64,000 nucleotides of DNA from Eleusine coracana subsp. coracana. Taxonomy: Eukaryota; Streptophyta; Magnoliopsida; Poales; Poaceae. The notes beneath the pieces are model-generated. The model had not been told where the DNA came from. It was given only the letters and a program-made list of their open reading frames with translations, and did not search any database. Of the stretch, positions 22,806 through 35,056 are shown piece by piece. The position numbers were made by a program, and so were the translations under genes. Within the stretch, counting starts at the first letter, position 1. Every line of letters begins with the position of its first letter. The DNA is taken from positions 41,042,658-41,106,657 of the forward strand of contig CM064433.1 in NCBI GenBank assembly GCA_032690845.1, written 5' to 3'.

Positions 22806-24690
22806 GTTAGCATTCTTTGTAGCATCCAAATTCAAATATTTTGATACCACATGATAGAGCATTCTTTGTAGCATCCATTTTGATTACATACACAAAACGA
22901 GGAAGATTGGATTGGGAGATATTCAATTTTGAAAGTGGCTTGCTGATTAGGGAGACTTGGAGAAATTTGAAGTCTGGATAAGATGAACAATTAGACAGAT
23001 TGGGAATCCAAATTAGGGCATTTGACAAAGACAAAATGGATGGAGGCTTGACATACACGATTACCATGTGTTGTAGTACAAAACCGTTGATGATGTTATT
23101 CAAGGAATGCCACAGGTTGGACGTTAAGGAATTTTGGAAAGTGTTAAATGACAATGATTCTGAAAGTGCTTAATACTTGAGAAAATTGCAAATTCAATTT
23201 GGGGCATCAAATAGGGTTAATTTCAAATGGAGTTTCACACACATGGAGAACAAGGTTTATAGTAACTAAGAATTGATGATATTGTTCTGGAAATGAAATT
23301 ATGTAGGAGTTATTCAATTTCAAAGTTGCTTAACTGATAAGGCTGAAATCTGCTTGGAAAAATATGATTTTGGTAAAAATTCCAAAAGTAACTCTTCCTA
23401 ACTTTATTAAATCAAGAAAAAATTATATATTGTTGAAAAATATTTGATCTCAATTATGGGTATGATATGGTTCAATGATTCCCTATAAAATTTGAAATTT
23501 GAAATTTTTAAGTTTACACTATTTTTGAGCATTGTTTAATTTATTTGAGCCACTTCCCCATGAGATAAAATCACTAAAAATTCTCAAAATTCTCATTTAT
23601 TGTATATATCAAGAGTATGAAATTTAATTGGGTCTCTTACATTAGAAAATTTGAACTTCTAGTTTAAGGCCTATTTGAGTCAAATTAAAATAAATTCATA
23701 CTTGAGTTTTAAAAGTTTCTATTCCTGCTTTTGTTTTCGTTCCTTGACTACCTAGGATGTTAATGTGACACCATGGGTGTCACAATTTTGATTCTTTGAA
23801 ACAACTAGATGAACTTAGGAGGCTCCCAATGACCATAGATTGAACCTATACTATTTTTATAGTGACATTTTCACTCAGAGCCTTTCGGCCTTTGGACTGG
23901 CCCAACCTTTTTTTCATGGACTAGAACTGACCATGTGATCATTAGGCCGGGCTTCACAGCAGGCCGAGAAAAAGCCCAGTCTAGAAGAACTGTAAGCAAA
24001 CATTACTATAAAGCAATCGTGCATCCATGGTTTTAGATTTAGCATTTTACGTGCACCACATCTTAGAAATTTTGAATGAATTTTTATTGCGAAGGCCAGG
24101 AAAAACCGAAGAAGGATGACCAAACTCTTTCCGTGGAAGCATAACCATATTAATAACAACCTGGTTTCAAAATAGAACGAGGCAATGCTATCTGTAAAAG
24201 TGAAGCTCTGTAGAGGATAGAAACGTCAGATACTTATACTTGCGTGTCATATAGTCGAAAAATGTGATAAGATTTCTTAAGACATAGTAAGATGTGACTA
24301 AAAATTTATTTACCTTTCCCTTTGTGACTTGTCACGCTTGTCTAAAGTTAAGTCTGGTAAATGGTGACTAGCAACCAAACATGACCAGAGTTGGCTTTAG
24401 AATTCCTTAGCCTTTTCCCTTCAGAAAAATCACTTATTTAGGTTTTGCGTTTAGCATCTCCAGTGGTTAGACTGACCTGAAGCTCGCAGCCACTTTCAGC
24501 AATGAACATAAAGATTTTCCCCAACAACCTATGTAAATTCTCTGGATCCAAACATTGGTCTTTTTTTTTTTTGTGCAACCCCTGCCAAAACAATTTGAAA
24601 GCAGGACACATGCTTGTCCACCTGGCTTCTGTACACGGGCACACAACAGTTGCCGTTTGTCCTCTGGCGGTGGCTGCGTTGCCTCTTCCC
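22806..24690. other. Intergenic, AT-rich
   Basis: No gene is supported. A short CATTCTTTGTAGCATCCA direct repeat occurs near 22811 and 22860. A TGTGACACCATGGGTGTCACA palindrome-like motif near 23767 is of the kind seen at retrotransposon ends. Confidence 0.35.
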
Positions 24691-24699
24691 CAGGTTAGG

Positions 24700-24874
24700 A
24701 AATAAATATATCCTGCGGCCCATCCCTTCTTCTTCCTCCTCTGAGTCTCTTACCAGCGATGCGTCCTCTCCCCAGTCTCCTGCCTCTGCCCCCTTTCCCT
24801 CACCTGCACACGCCACGCTCCACACCTTTCTCGGCAGATCCTACGAACAGAATGCTCGTCCAAGTTCTTGCCAA
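24700..24874 (+). promoter_or_regulatory. Promoter-like stretch with short leader exon, function unknown
   Basis: AAATAAATATATCC near 24699 could serve as a TATA box. It is followed by a CT-rich leader and an ATG at 24851 opening a short frame (MLVQVLAK) that ends at a GT donor-like site (AAG/GTAGAT). I could not identify a following exon. It might be a short non-coding transcript, a gene relic, or an alternative leader of the downstream ELF4-like gene. Confidence 0.2.
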
Positions 24875-25799
24875 GGTAGATGTATCTCGCCAAATTTTTC
24901 TTTCTGTTTTCTGTTCGTATCTCTACAGAGCCCCGCCCATGTGATGTGGATGGCGCGGCAGAGGCAGAAGGAATAACACGGTGGCAAACCACGATCCGGA
25001 TCAATCATCAATGTGTTTATGGTTGTAGTAGTATAATTATCTTTAGTTACTGTATAATAATTAAGTAATACGCGCACATCTCCTCCATGTGTCTCTGCAT
25101 GCCGGCCGGCCTGGTATCATACTTGCACATCCAGCAACACACCTGCAGTTTTCTAATCTTTGTTTGAGGAAGCAAGGTCAGTTTTTTATTGTTTTGGGTG
25201 GTGGCTTTTCCTCTTTTCTAGTATCCTGCAGCCTACATGTAGGATCAGTCAGTTCCTGTTGGATGGGTGGTAGGCCAAGTGGAGGATTGACCGACCGACC
25301 GGACTGGATTCTTCTTTCCACCTAAAATCCCGGGATAATTCATCTAAAATCCCTACCTTAACTGTACATAATAAACCAATTCTCATGCTTTAATCCTCAG
25401 TTTGGCCTCGCTGAAGCACCAAGATCCAATCTTTGTTGTTCATGTGTTTGTTGGATTTGATTGTCCCGTCCCGTCCATGGGAGGTGAGGCCTTCTCCTGT
25501 CTCAGCCATGTTCAGTTCAGAACAATTCTTTATCTGCTGCTGCTTCAGTTCCCATTCTTGGCATCTTCTCCCACAAAGGGTACTGGCACTGCTGGCTGGA
25601 TTATGGGGTCATTAGTTAACATGTTGTTTTGGTGCGTGCAAATGTGGGCAGAAAGCAACATCGGGAGGCCCAGCTCTTTATGGAATTGGGGCCGGCTTTT
25701 GCCCATTACAAAAAGCCATGCTTGTCCTCTTGATCCCCTCTCTGAATCTGTGTTTTAGCTGTCTCAATGTGTACTGGTAGGAGTAGTGTCTGAGAGAGA

Positions 25800-26570
25800 A
25801 TAAAAGTTGGGGATGGGGAGATGACCACTCACTCAACCTCAGAGGTTGAGGTCCCTCTCTTCTCCACTCTTCTCTAGTCTGTGTCTCCCAAACAGTTCCC
25901 AATAGATTCCATCCCCTCTCTATCATCCTTGGTAGTCGCTCCCTTTCCTCTTGTTAATTGCAAAGGCTTCTGCAGGGATAACATTTGCTGGGTGAGTCCT
26001 ATAGAATCCTGCCCTCCTTTTTATGTTGCCTTTCCTCCTCCTCTCCTATTTAAGTTCTTCAATTGCTTGCTTGTCAGCATTAGTGAGGACAGTAGCAACA
26101 AACTTCTTCTACCAGTAGTACTAGATTGTTGTGGCCCTGAATCTTTCATCTCCTGACGATAGAGGTGATTCCTCCTGAAAGCGCAAGTTTCTGCTTCTTT
26201 GTTTTGTCTGTGTTTGCTTGTTGCTGCAACCTCGGTTCTTGAATTTTACTACATTCACAGTGCTTGGTACATAGAATTTTCAGAAAAAATCTTTGCTTGG
26301 ATTGTACATTAATTTGTACTGTCAGTGCCCATTGAATCCCTCACACTATATGTTCTTGATGAGCCTTTAATTGTTTCTCGTACACCCGATCCCCTCATAA
26401 ATGCAAATCTTAATTTAAAAGATTCCGAGTCCCAAGTTCAAATCCTTATTATGCCGGCCCCATCTGACACAACAACTTGATTTGGTCTTCAATTCAGGAC
26501 TAGCTAGAGCACACTACTGAGAAGCAAGGATCAGAACAGAGTCAGAGAAGAAGGCTGAAAGGGGAGGGAG
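25800..26570 (+). promoter_or_regulatory. ELF4-like 5' leader with probable intron
   Basis: An AATAAAAG motif near 25799 precedes a CT-rich leader. A GGGTGAGTCC donor (intron start 25992) and an acceptor CTTCAATTCAG (intron end 26497) would remove about 506 bases of leader. Exon 2 then runs 73 bases to the ATG at 26571. The sites are good matches; use is inferred. Confidence 0.45.
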
Positions 26571-26924
26571 ATGGACGGCGAAGGCTTCTCCGGCATGGCG
26601 AACGGCGGCGGCGGGCCGGCGGACGGGAAGCTGATCCAGACGTTCCACAAGAGCTTCGTGCAGGTGCAGAGCATCCTGGACCAGAACCGGCTGCTCATCA
26701 GCGAGATCAACCAGAATCATGAGTCCAGGGCGCCTGACAACCTCACCCGCAACGTCGGCCTCATCCGGGAGCTCAACAACAACATCCGCCGCGTCGTCGG
26801 CCTCTACGCCGACCTCTCGGCCTCCTTCGCCCGCACCATGGACGCCTCATCGGAGGGCGACTCGTCGGGGACGCTCCGCTCCTCCGACGGCCGCGCCGGG
26901 CAGAAGCGCATCCGGCCCGGCTAA
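26571..26924 (+). CDS. ELF4L: ELF4-like (EARLY FLOWERING 4 family) protein
   Basis: A single-exon frame encodes 117 residues. Residues 21-86 form the DUF1313/ELF4 domain, predicted alpha-helical and coiled-coil, with the hallmarks FHKSFVQVQSILDQNRLLI, INQNHES and RNVGLIRELNNNI. The flanks are a Gly-rich N terminus and a Ser-rich, basic C terminus (QKRIRPG). ELF4 works in the nucleus with ELF3 and LUX in the evening complex, which represses clock and growth genes; ELF4-like paralogues are less studied, and grass genomes have several. Length, lack of coding introns and start context agree with the family. The coding region is markedly GC-rich compared with its flanks, as usual for short grass genes. 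I cannot tell from sequence alone which paralogue it is. Confidence 0.95.
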   Translation: MDGEGFSGMANGGGGPADGKLIQTFHKSFVQVQSILDQNRLLISEINQNHESRAPDNLTRNVGLIRELNNNIRRVVGLYADLSASFARTMDASSEGDSSGTLRSSDGRAGQKRIRPG

Positions 26925-29137
26925 GAAGAATGCCAAGAACATGTCTTTTTCTTGGCATGGATCACCGAGCTCTGTCAAGTAGTAGGATGGAAGAGGAGGA
27001 GGAGGATTTCTCTAATGTTTTTCTTTTTGTGTGTAGCAATTAGAGGTTCTTGTGTCACTGAGGTGTTTTTTTTTTTATACCGTCACTGAAGTGTTGGTAC
27101 TACTACTGAACTAGGCTTCACCTGTTCTTTCAGTTGTTCATCATCATTGTCCTTGCTGCAAATGCTTCTGCACGAGTGATTAGTGTATCATTAGGGAAGT
27201 AAAAAAAATATCAATGTAGAATTCGACATGATGAGGAGAAAGAAATGTCATTGCAGTAGTTCTTTACAGTAACAGATTCTTAGCACATGGAGATCTCAGT
27301 TGAGTTTCAGGTAAATTTCAAGTACTGGGACATGGAGCACACGCATTTCAATTTTTGTCACTGTAGGTGGGGTCAGTTAGGCACTCTCACACACTCTTCC
27401 CAGGACAGATCTTGAGGCAGTTGCCATCTCTGACAGTGCCACCATTCTTTCCATCCCATCTTACCCAAGCTCTTCCGTATCTGATGAGCGCGTCACTTTA
27501 ATGATCTCACAGTGCTCTTTTTGCCTCTGGGATCGTCCATTCATGCGTACCATGTTTCTGAATCTGGTGTGTGCAAAACGGTGGCTCATCTGGCCTGAAA
27601 TTCTCCCTTGCACTGACGACGCAAAGTGCAAAGCTTTACAGCTTTTCCCAAATCTGTAGCTCAGAGCTCGCTCACCTTTGCCATATTTTCCTCCTCGTCC
27701 TGATGAGCTATCATGAAAAGCTTCATGGCCGAACTACCTGTGGCCTATTTTCTCCTCCTTTTTTTTCATCCTGTTCCTGCTGCTCAGTGCTCACTTGAAC
27801 TGGTATAATTCAGATAAGGCTATCCTTCTCCTGCATGAGAAAAAAGATGGTGCTATCTAGTGGACCAGGCATCAACCTGCGAGATGCTGGACAGCATCAG
27901 CTGCAGGGAGGACAGAGAAAGCTTCAATAATTTTTCTTGGCTGTCAATCATGGTGTGCAAGCAACAGTATCGCCAAAATCTTACTCCTATTTGAGTGAGT
28001 GGCGTGTATGAAATCTGTCCCTTTTTTTCTGGTCTGAGTGTGTGAAGAACCTTTTTGACCACAGATTTGGCCTTCTGAGCAGTGTCATTGGGTCCCTGTT
28101 GTTCTCTGCCTACAGTACTAAGAGACTGTCAAGTAATTAAGCAAAAAACAAGCGGCAAGGAAGATTCTCTGTTCGATGAGGAATCCAATAATAAAACCAT
28201 AGTTTGAAATACATCATTTGAATTTATTACTACCGATGTTTCAAATTTTCCGAATATTTAAGACATATACATGTTTGGCTAGGTTCTTCCTGAAGTTCAG
28301 AAGATTGTATTAAAACGAATTGGGGCATGCTGAGGTGGCTCTTACTAGAAATAAAGGGCTATGCTAGTGTTACGATTACATATTTTCAATACTTTTAGTC
28401 TTGATGATTCACTGGTTGCCATGATCCAAAGATCTCTAAATTCTGACCCTTCCCATTTGTACTAAAAACATCTGACAGATAACACAAAGTGCCACACTAA
28501 ATAAAATAAAACAGCCAACATGGCATGAACAAAAAAACACCAGTGAATATCACCAGAACCATCTAAGCACAGTGCTCCCTTAACAGGAAGGACAGGCCAG
28601 GGGAGGCTCACATGGCAGGACGCAGGAGTTGTGTCTCTTATAGCGTGATGACAGCCCACTGCAAATGCTTATCCTCTCCCCGTCTCTTTCTCTAGAACTT
28701 GAGGATGTTTTGTTTTCTTTCTCCATCGAACTGCTACATTTGAATGCAGGGAAAATGACACACAACTTTTGTATTGTATAGCTACACTTGGGCCCACAGG
28801 ATAAAGCCTATATGTGTAATACACTTCATTATTGGTTAAAAAAGGTTTTATTCTCTCTTAATTCTTAAGGAAAACCCAAACATGGTACGTACTACATAAG
28901 CAAGAGAAATAAATTTTCTAAACGAAAAAATGCTTCAGCAAAGAAGTTACTACTTTCTGAAAAAGTTCTTTTTACTGAAACACTAGTATATAATTTCAGG
29001 TAATTTTTCACAATTGTGAATTTCTATTGATAAGTTGCTCTATTTTTATGTGAGCTTCGTACCCAAATGTAGGAAATTATGGAAATAAATATATATTTTT
29101 ATTTAATACTGATATAGACTTTTTTTTGCAGTGACAG
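26925..29137. other. ELF4-like 3' region and intergenic DNA
   Basis: The first few hundred bases are the likely 3'UTR. Beyond them, short frames (27571-27798, 28462-28765) have no recognised domain. No element was identified. Confidence 0.4.
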
Positions 29138-31982
29138 GCTTAGATACGTCCTCATCTGAAAGGTAGTTTTGGCAGATATCTGCTGGTCATATTCAATGCA
29201 ATAGCGCAGTGTTGGTTATTATCAAGGTCAGCTCTTATTTGTGCTTTTAATGGATTCCAACTGTATCTTGCTACCTTAAAGTTAGCGTTGTAATCTTGTA
29301 ATCAAAGTGTTCATCTATCTTGTTTAACCTTCCAGACACATTATGCATTTAGTTGAAGATTTTACTTGGCTGTGGCCCAAGTGCCTGCAATAATAATCAG
29401 GTGAATAACTTGCATATAATTTTGCTCGGTGCCTGTACTTTCACCCGCCGTTGCCAGAGAAAAATATTTCTGCCCCTTTTCATTCACAAAACTTTATCTG
29501 AATAAACAGAATTCACAAGTATGAATCAACCATGAAAATCATAGCATACGTGCAGTAATTGATAACAGTTTTCCAGGCACCACAACAGAAATTACATATA
29601 TCAGGGAATTGCAAACATTTGATACTTTACCACTGACAAGCAAAAAGAACATCATTAGGTCAAGTCTTGCAATTAAAATAAATAAACTGAATAGTCTTAT
29701 AATATGTCCAGATAACAATTGTTTATCTATGCACTAATTAATGCCGCCGATGAAACCTGTGGAGGATTAGGTTCCAACAGATCAGATCTGATTCTCTACC
29801 ATCTGATTGACTCCACTACACTGAAATCTAATACATCACTGGCAATTATATGTTATTCAGCGTGGTAGGTATATGGAGCTATTGGGTTTGAATTTTTTTT
29901 TCTGGGAGAGGACCACGTCACTTAGGGCAAAGTGTCTCTTGTTTGGCTGGACCACTGATTATGCAATGATATCACCATATCGGTGATAATTATGTTTATG
30001 TTGTACCACTAAGGCATTAACATATGTGCTCCTGAACATTGGAAGTATCCATTTTATCCAAAAATCTAGTCAAAGGGCTCCGTTTTTTTAAGATGCTTAT
30101 CCTTAGCTATTCCCTCGGGCGTTTGAAACACCTTTTGCAGTTTTATACTCTGCTGGTTTTTCTTAAAGAACCTAATGTTTTCTGATGTCAGACTGCACGA
30201 AATGGTTCTAATCTGCATTCAATAGGTTTAACGATGATAAAAACCTCGTTTGTGGCTTATTATTTTCACCTTGTGGTGCACCATTTCTCTAAAATTTCCA
30301 GTCTATTGATAATCCACTGAAATCAGACCTATGCTTTACTTTCTACACATGTCCAAGCTTCTTGACCAAGCAAAAGGACACAGAAAAGAAAAAAAAAGTC
30401 AGTTCTATAAGTATGCAAACAGTTTCCCTCATTTATTTCAGATGATGTAAAAGTGCCTTGCGTATCAGCAGATTATCCTTTCAAGTTCAACCTTTTATGT
30501 TCTTTTGCATTGTCAATCACACAAGTCCACATCGATATAAGTGATCCAGAGTCTAGACTCTTGGCCGCTTTGAAAATGATATACTTGACTTGATTCTCAT
30601 ATCATCCAGTAACTGAGGACACTTCTGTTATTGATATCCTGATGCAGTTTGTGTAACAGATTACACCAAAATTCTATAGTAACAGACTACGCGTCTGCAC
30701 AAAATGACGTGCAATCCTCGTACCATGCAGGAAGTGCTCTGTTTTATCCAAAATCAGTTGGCCTAACAGATTAGAGAATAGAGATTAAATAGGTATCAAT
30801 ATGTTAAAAGTAATAACTGGGTGTCATCAGTTGGATATGTTGTGAAAAGTAATCTGATGATAAAAAAATGTATTGCTTTCAAGACTAACTAGGTTGTTAG
30901 GCTGTTAATTTCCTCTAAACTAATAAGCAGCAAAGCAGTATCGATCCTAGTGAACTAAAAACAAAGTTTGGACCACGAAAAGGTACAAAAGGGTTAAAAG
31001 ATTGTTAACATGCTCTCACAGCTGGGAGCCTGGGACCCCGGGCAACAAAATGGCACAGAAAGAGGAAGAGAATCTATGATCTCTCATACCCTGGGGAACT
31101 CGGCCTTAGCCAGAACGCAAGCCTGATTGCTCTGCTTCTTTTTTAAAAAGACTGCAACAAATGGGGCTGCTGCTGCTACTTCCATCCAAAAAACTGGCCC
31201 AAAAATACCGTATCCTTTTCCTGAAAGCTACGCATTTGAAACCTCTGACAAGTTGCTGTTTGTTTATGCTGTCAGTATAATAGTGCAGCATCAGTATGTA
31301 CTGGAGCATCTTATTCAGAGATGCTGTGCTTACCTTCGCCCTTTTCTTTAGTTAATCAGGTCAAGCATAATGTTAAACAGGTATAATAATCCAGAAATAC
31401 ATCTCCATTATCCTGAATGATAGCATAACTTTGCAATCAAATACAATGGCCATATAATCAAAATTAAAGCACCAGGCACAGCCAGGGAAACGGTAGGGTC
31501 TCTCAGTGGCTTATGACAGTCCTTGTCGACTACAGTGCCCACCAGATTCCAGGCAAAAACGACCTTATCAACTGTTAAGTGTTAACGTACAGGCTGTCAA
31601 GAATATCGGTAAATTCTGAATCAAATTCCCCGGTGAGAAAATCGGTGTATCAGATGAAGTTCCAGTACTGGCAGGTTCTGTTGCCTGTACCAGAATACCT
31701 GATGCAGTACTCTGAAAAACCAGCAGCTGTTTCAGCATTCAGTCCGGCACAGGGACCAGGACAGTCAGGGCAAGATTCGGTGTAACCTGATTGTCAATTT
31801 GTCATTGATTCAGTGGGTGCTAATCAGGAAAATCCGTCGCGTAGCTTGGTCAGGTTCATCTCAGAAAAAATCAGCACCCGCATCCAGCAATTCCGGCCTG
31901 CAGAAGTTCAGGTTCAGGCTTCAGTTAGCAGAGGGGCGAGCGAGCATTGCCGGTATCCAATCCTGAGTAGTAATTGCGTTCA

Positions 31983-32557
31983 GGTAGGTGTGTTTGTTTT
32001 GAGCGCAAGGTTGGATTAGAAATGGTCATTCATATTTTTTTAAATGGGATGATCCAAGTTATGTGTTTGATTGGGTGGATAGGATGATCCAGTTTCGTGT
32101 TTGCTTGAATGGATAAGGATGAATAGGAGAGGGTAAAATAATAAAATTATATATCTTATTATTAAATAATAATAATTAATTATATACTAATTAATATGAT
32201 CTAATATTTATTGGTCTTAATCTATCTTAATATTTTTTAATTAGTAATCAAAACATTAATAATTATTAATTCTAGTATGATGGAGCTCTCATTATGTACT
32301 AATCAACATCTTATTGCTTATCAAATAATAATATCATAGTAAATCATACTAATAATGTCTAATTATGATAGTAAGCATCATCGTTACATAAGTTAAATAG
32401 ACTCATCCGGCTATTTTTGTCAGACATACTCATCCAATATCTTAAAGGAATATTCATATTCCAGTCTATTTCTATCTACCCTGACGGTGAATCAAACACT
32501 AAATTGAATAGTCCTATCTAAGTCTATCCAATCCAATCCAGCGAAACAACCACACTC
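31983..32557. mobile_element. MITE-like insertion present only in duplication copy 1
   Basis: Copy 2 runs straight across this position (near 49607). The segment here has inverted ends of GTGTGTTTGTTTTGAGCG and complement of GTGTGGTTGTTTCGCTGG type and an AT-rich core with ATAATAATTAATTA runs. No coding capacity. The exact target duplication is not clear. Confidence 0.6.
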
Positions 32558-32682
32558 TTATTTGACTGAAGAGAAGAGCCCGCCTGAAAAAAACTCGGAG
32601 GCATAATCGATGCACCAGGCAAAATTGATGAAGCAATTGCCGCAAGAAGCAGAGCACAGAGCAGCAAGGATTCCCCTGCCAT
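32524..32682 (-). other. Short frame with signal-peptide-like start
   Basis: A 52-residue frame begins MAGESLLLCALLLAAIASS, a good signal-peptide or anchor pattern. Its last part reads into the MITE-like insertion, so the stop is element-derived. In duplication copy 2 the equivalent position near 49750 has ATC in place of ATG. It may be the first exon of a lost gene or chance; no downstream exon was found. Confidence 0.25.
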
Positions 32683-34096
32683 GGAAGCAACTCGGGGGGT
32701 GATTCCTAACCACGCGCACTGGGGCCTGCAGTTGCTTCTGGGCCCGCGAATGGATAGGGAATGGCGCGGCAAGTCAGCGGCGGCGGCGGCGCTATGAGTT
32801 CGCCGGCTTCCCGGCGGCCGGCCTGGAGAATTTGACTATTTGCAGATAGCCCCTGGTTTGGATCGCGGTCAGATCCAAAATAGGGGGGTAAATATAAATA
32901 TTCGGATCGTGGTTATTATTCGCGATTCAAATATCTTACAAATAGGCCCCTGGTTCGGGGCGTCTTCTTCCCCGCCGATCTGTCCACCGCCGTCGGCCGG
33001 CGTCTTCTCCAGCCTCCGCCGACTGATCTTCCTGGTCATGGCCGGCGTCTTTTCCAGCCTCCGCTAACTCATATGGTCCCAGAATCCGTCGCCTGAGGCA
33101 TGGCGGACTGGTCCACGCCACGACCTCGTCTCTTCCGGTCTTCCCCGACTGCGGCAGGGCAAGCAATGGCGGCAGCTGTTTTGCGGCGATGGTGTGAAGT
33201 GGTGACTGGCTTCCCTGGTGTGGAATCTGTCGTTCCTCGGTGCTTCCGTTTCAGATTCGATCGCCATTGTTTGCTTTGAAGAAATCTCTGTTTTAATACG
33301 ATTGTGAATTTGTGATTGTGCAGTTGCTGTTACAAAAAGAGATCGAGATCTTCATGCCATTCAGTCATCGTCTGAGTCTCTTCTTGTCAACAGCCAATTT
33401 GTACAAAAAAAGCGTACACTGATAGTTTTTTTTTTCTATAAAGGTACACTAATAGTTTTGGTGTTATCTAATAGATGTTCTGGTTCCAGTAATTACAGCA
33501 GCGTTTGGTAAATAAAATGACATTGAGTATTTCAAACATGCATAATAACCACAATATAGATAGCAGGAACATGACAGGCAGATTAGCTCTCTGTTTGCTG
33601 CTGCATGCTCTTATTACAAATGCATGGAATTGGTCCAGGCACCAGGACCCAGTTAACAAATAAATCTTAACAGCATGTCACATGAACATACTCACAGATG
33701 AAATATGAAATATAGTCTTCGCATCACCGGTACACATAGAAAACAGAAAACCAAGTGGCATTGACCAATGGTAGCCTCATAGTAGGATTTGCAATGCTAT
33801 GCTGTGCAACACCATTGTACTCCTGCAGTGTGCTGCATACCATCTTCCCGTCTCTGGCCAATGCCTGTATTACAAATGAGCTGATGAGTGGATCATACGA
33901 CCTGCTGATGCATTTTACAAAAAAGATATGGTTTGATGAAAACAGAACAGGTAATCGACAAACTTACATGCAGGTTGCTATATGTAGTTGCCAAGGCAAG
34001 TCAAGAGCAAATTCGTTTCTCTGTGATATGCTCAATCTTCTGCCAATTTGGATGTCCCTGTGTCAGACAAGTTTCACAAAGAGACTGACCGCAGTC

Positions 34097-35056
34097 CTAA
34101 ATTTCAAGTTTCTTAACCGACGGAGGCAATCTTGGCAGTGAAAGGATATTATTGCACCTCTGGAGAGTCAATTCCTCAAGGGATGTTAAGTGCTCTAGGT
34201 CCTCAGGCAAAGAGGAACCAATCCAAAGTCTAAGTTTCTTTAGGGACAGAGGTAGTCTTGGTAGCGATACTATATTATCACACATCTGGAGATTCAATAC
34301 CTCAAGGGCTGTTAGGTAGTCCATGTTCTCGGGCAAGCAGGATCCACACCAACGTCTAAGTGTAAGCACCTTGAGGGTTGAAGGAAACATTGGTAGTGAC
34401 AGCATATTTTCACACTCGTCCAGAATCAATTTCGCGAGCCTTGAAAGGCACTCCAGGTTCTCTGGCAAAGAGTACCATCTGCAGCTAGAAATAATAAGTG
34501 TACGAAGATATACAAAGGATTCACCAATCTTGGGTGGAGCAGAACAATTTGAAAGCTCAAGATATTGCAGCTTCCCAAGGGCGCCCTGTTCTCTTAGGAA
34601 CCAATTTGGGTATGTTGATCCACTGTAGTTCATGATTTTCAGTGACCTGATCAGGATCGGTGGACGGAGAGCATCAAGGATCTCCTCTTGAACATCTGAA
34701 CTATGAGCAGTAGCCTTCCCTTCTGCTAACTCCTTGCTACTGGTCCTTGGCTGTTCACCATCCTGGTTTTCTAACATCATATTGGAGCTTTGATTATCAC
34801 TATTCCATTGCAGTACCAGCTCTGAGAGATGTACCTTGTTAAATAGTTTGGTCTGAAAGGCTTGCTCCTTTCTTGTAACATTTTCAAGTCTTTCGATCCA
34901 TAGAGTGCCATGAAGGTTGTCAAGGTGCTCCAGCTGCTGTATCCTTGCCTTCCTCACACTGAAGGCAAACAAATCTCGGAGCAACGTCAACCTCCCTATG
35001 TCAGGACAATCAAACACACAGCATATCATGTACCTCAAATTTACAAGGTTTGCTGA
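34097..35056 (-). pseudogene. NLR disease-resistance gene, 5'-truncated LRR fragment
   Basis: The minus-strand frame starts within an LRR region (SANLVNLRYM) and stays open to a stop at 34097-34099, giving at least 313 residues. It contains typical CC-NBS-LRR C-terminal repeats: a LRPPILIRSLKIMNYSGSTYP segment, then repeated LPENLECLSRLAKLILDECE-type units with SLPRLP loops. Such LRRs contribute to effector recognition and autoinhibition in the cytosol. The coiled-coil and NB-ARC parts (P-loop, GLPL, MHD) are missing. At 35056/35057 the frame gives way abruptly to a Copia gag fragment on the same strand. The 3' end and flank were duplicated at about 50520-51071, where only a short tail of the LRR survives with a 17-18-base deletion. 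Almost certainly non-functional, though it could still be transcribed. Confidence 0.85.

Larger units (their letters stand above)
29138..34189. repeat. Segmental duplication, copy 1
   Basis: Collinear with 42904-51071, starting at GCTTAGATACGTCCTCATCTG and ending at TCCTCAAGGGATGTTA inside the LRR-coding sequence. Matching landmarks include 29952/43744, 31021/48721, 31600/49240, 32640/49700, 33500/50530 and 34106/51001. This copy lacks the LINE and LTR insertions of copy 2 but has its own MITE-like insertion at about 31983-32557. No intact gene lies inside apart from the 3' end of the NLR piece. Confidence 0.9.

Noticed and set aside
33755..34141. Plus-strand 128-residue frame overlapping the NLR 3' end
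   Set aside because: It is antisense to the LRR tail and its 3' flank and is not kept open in duplication copy 2.
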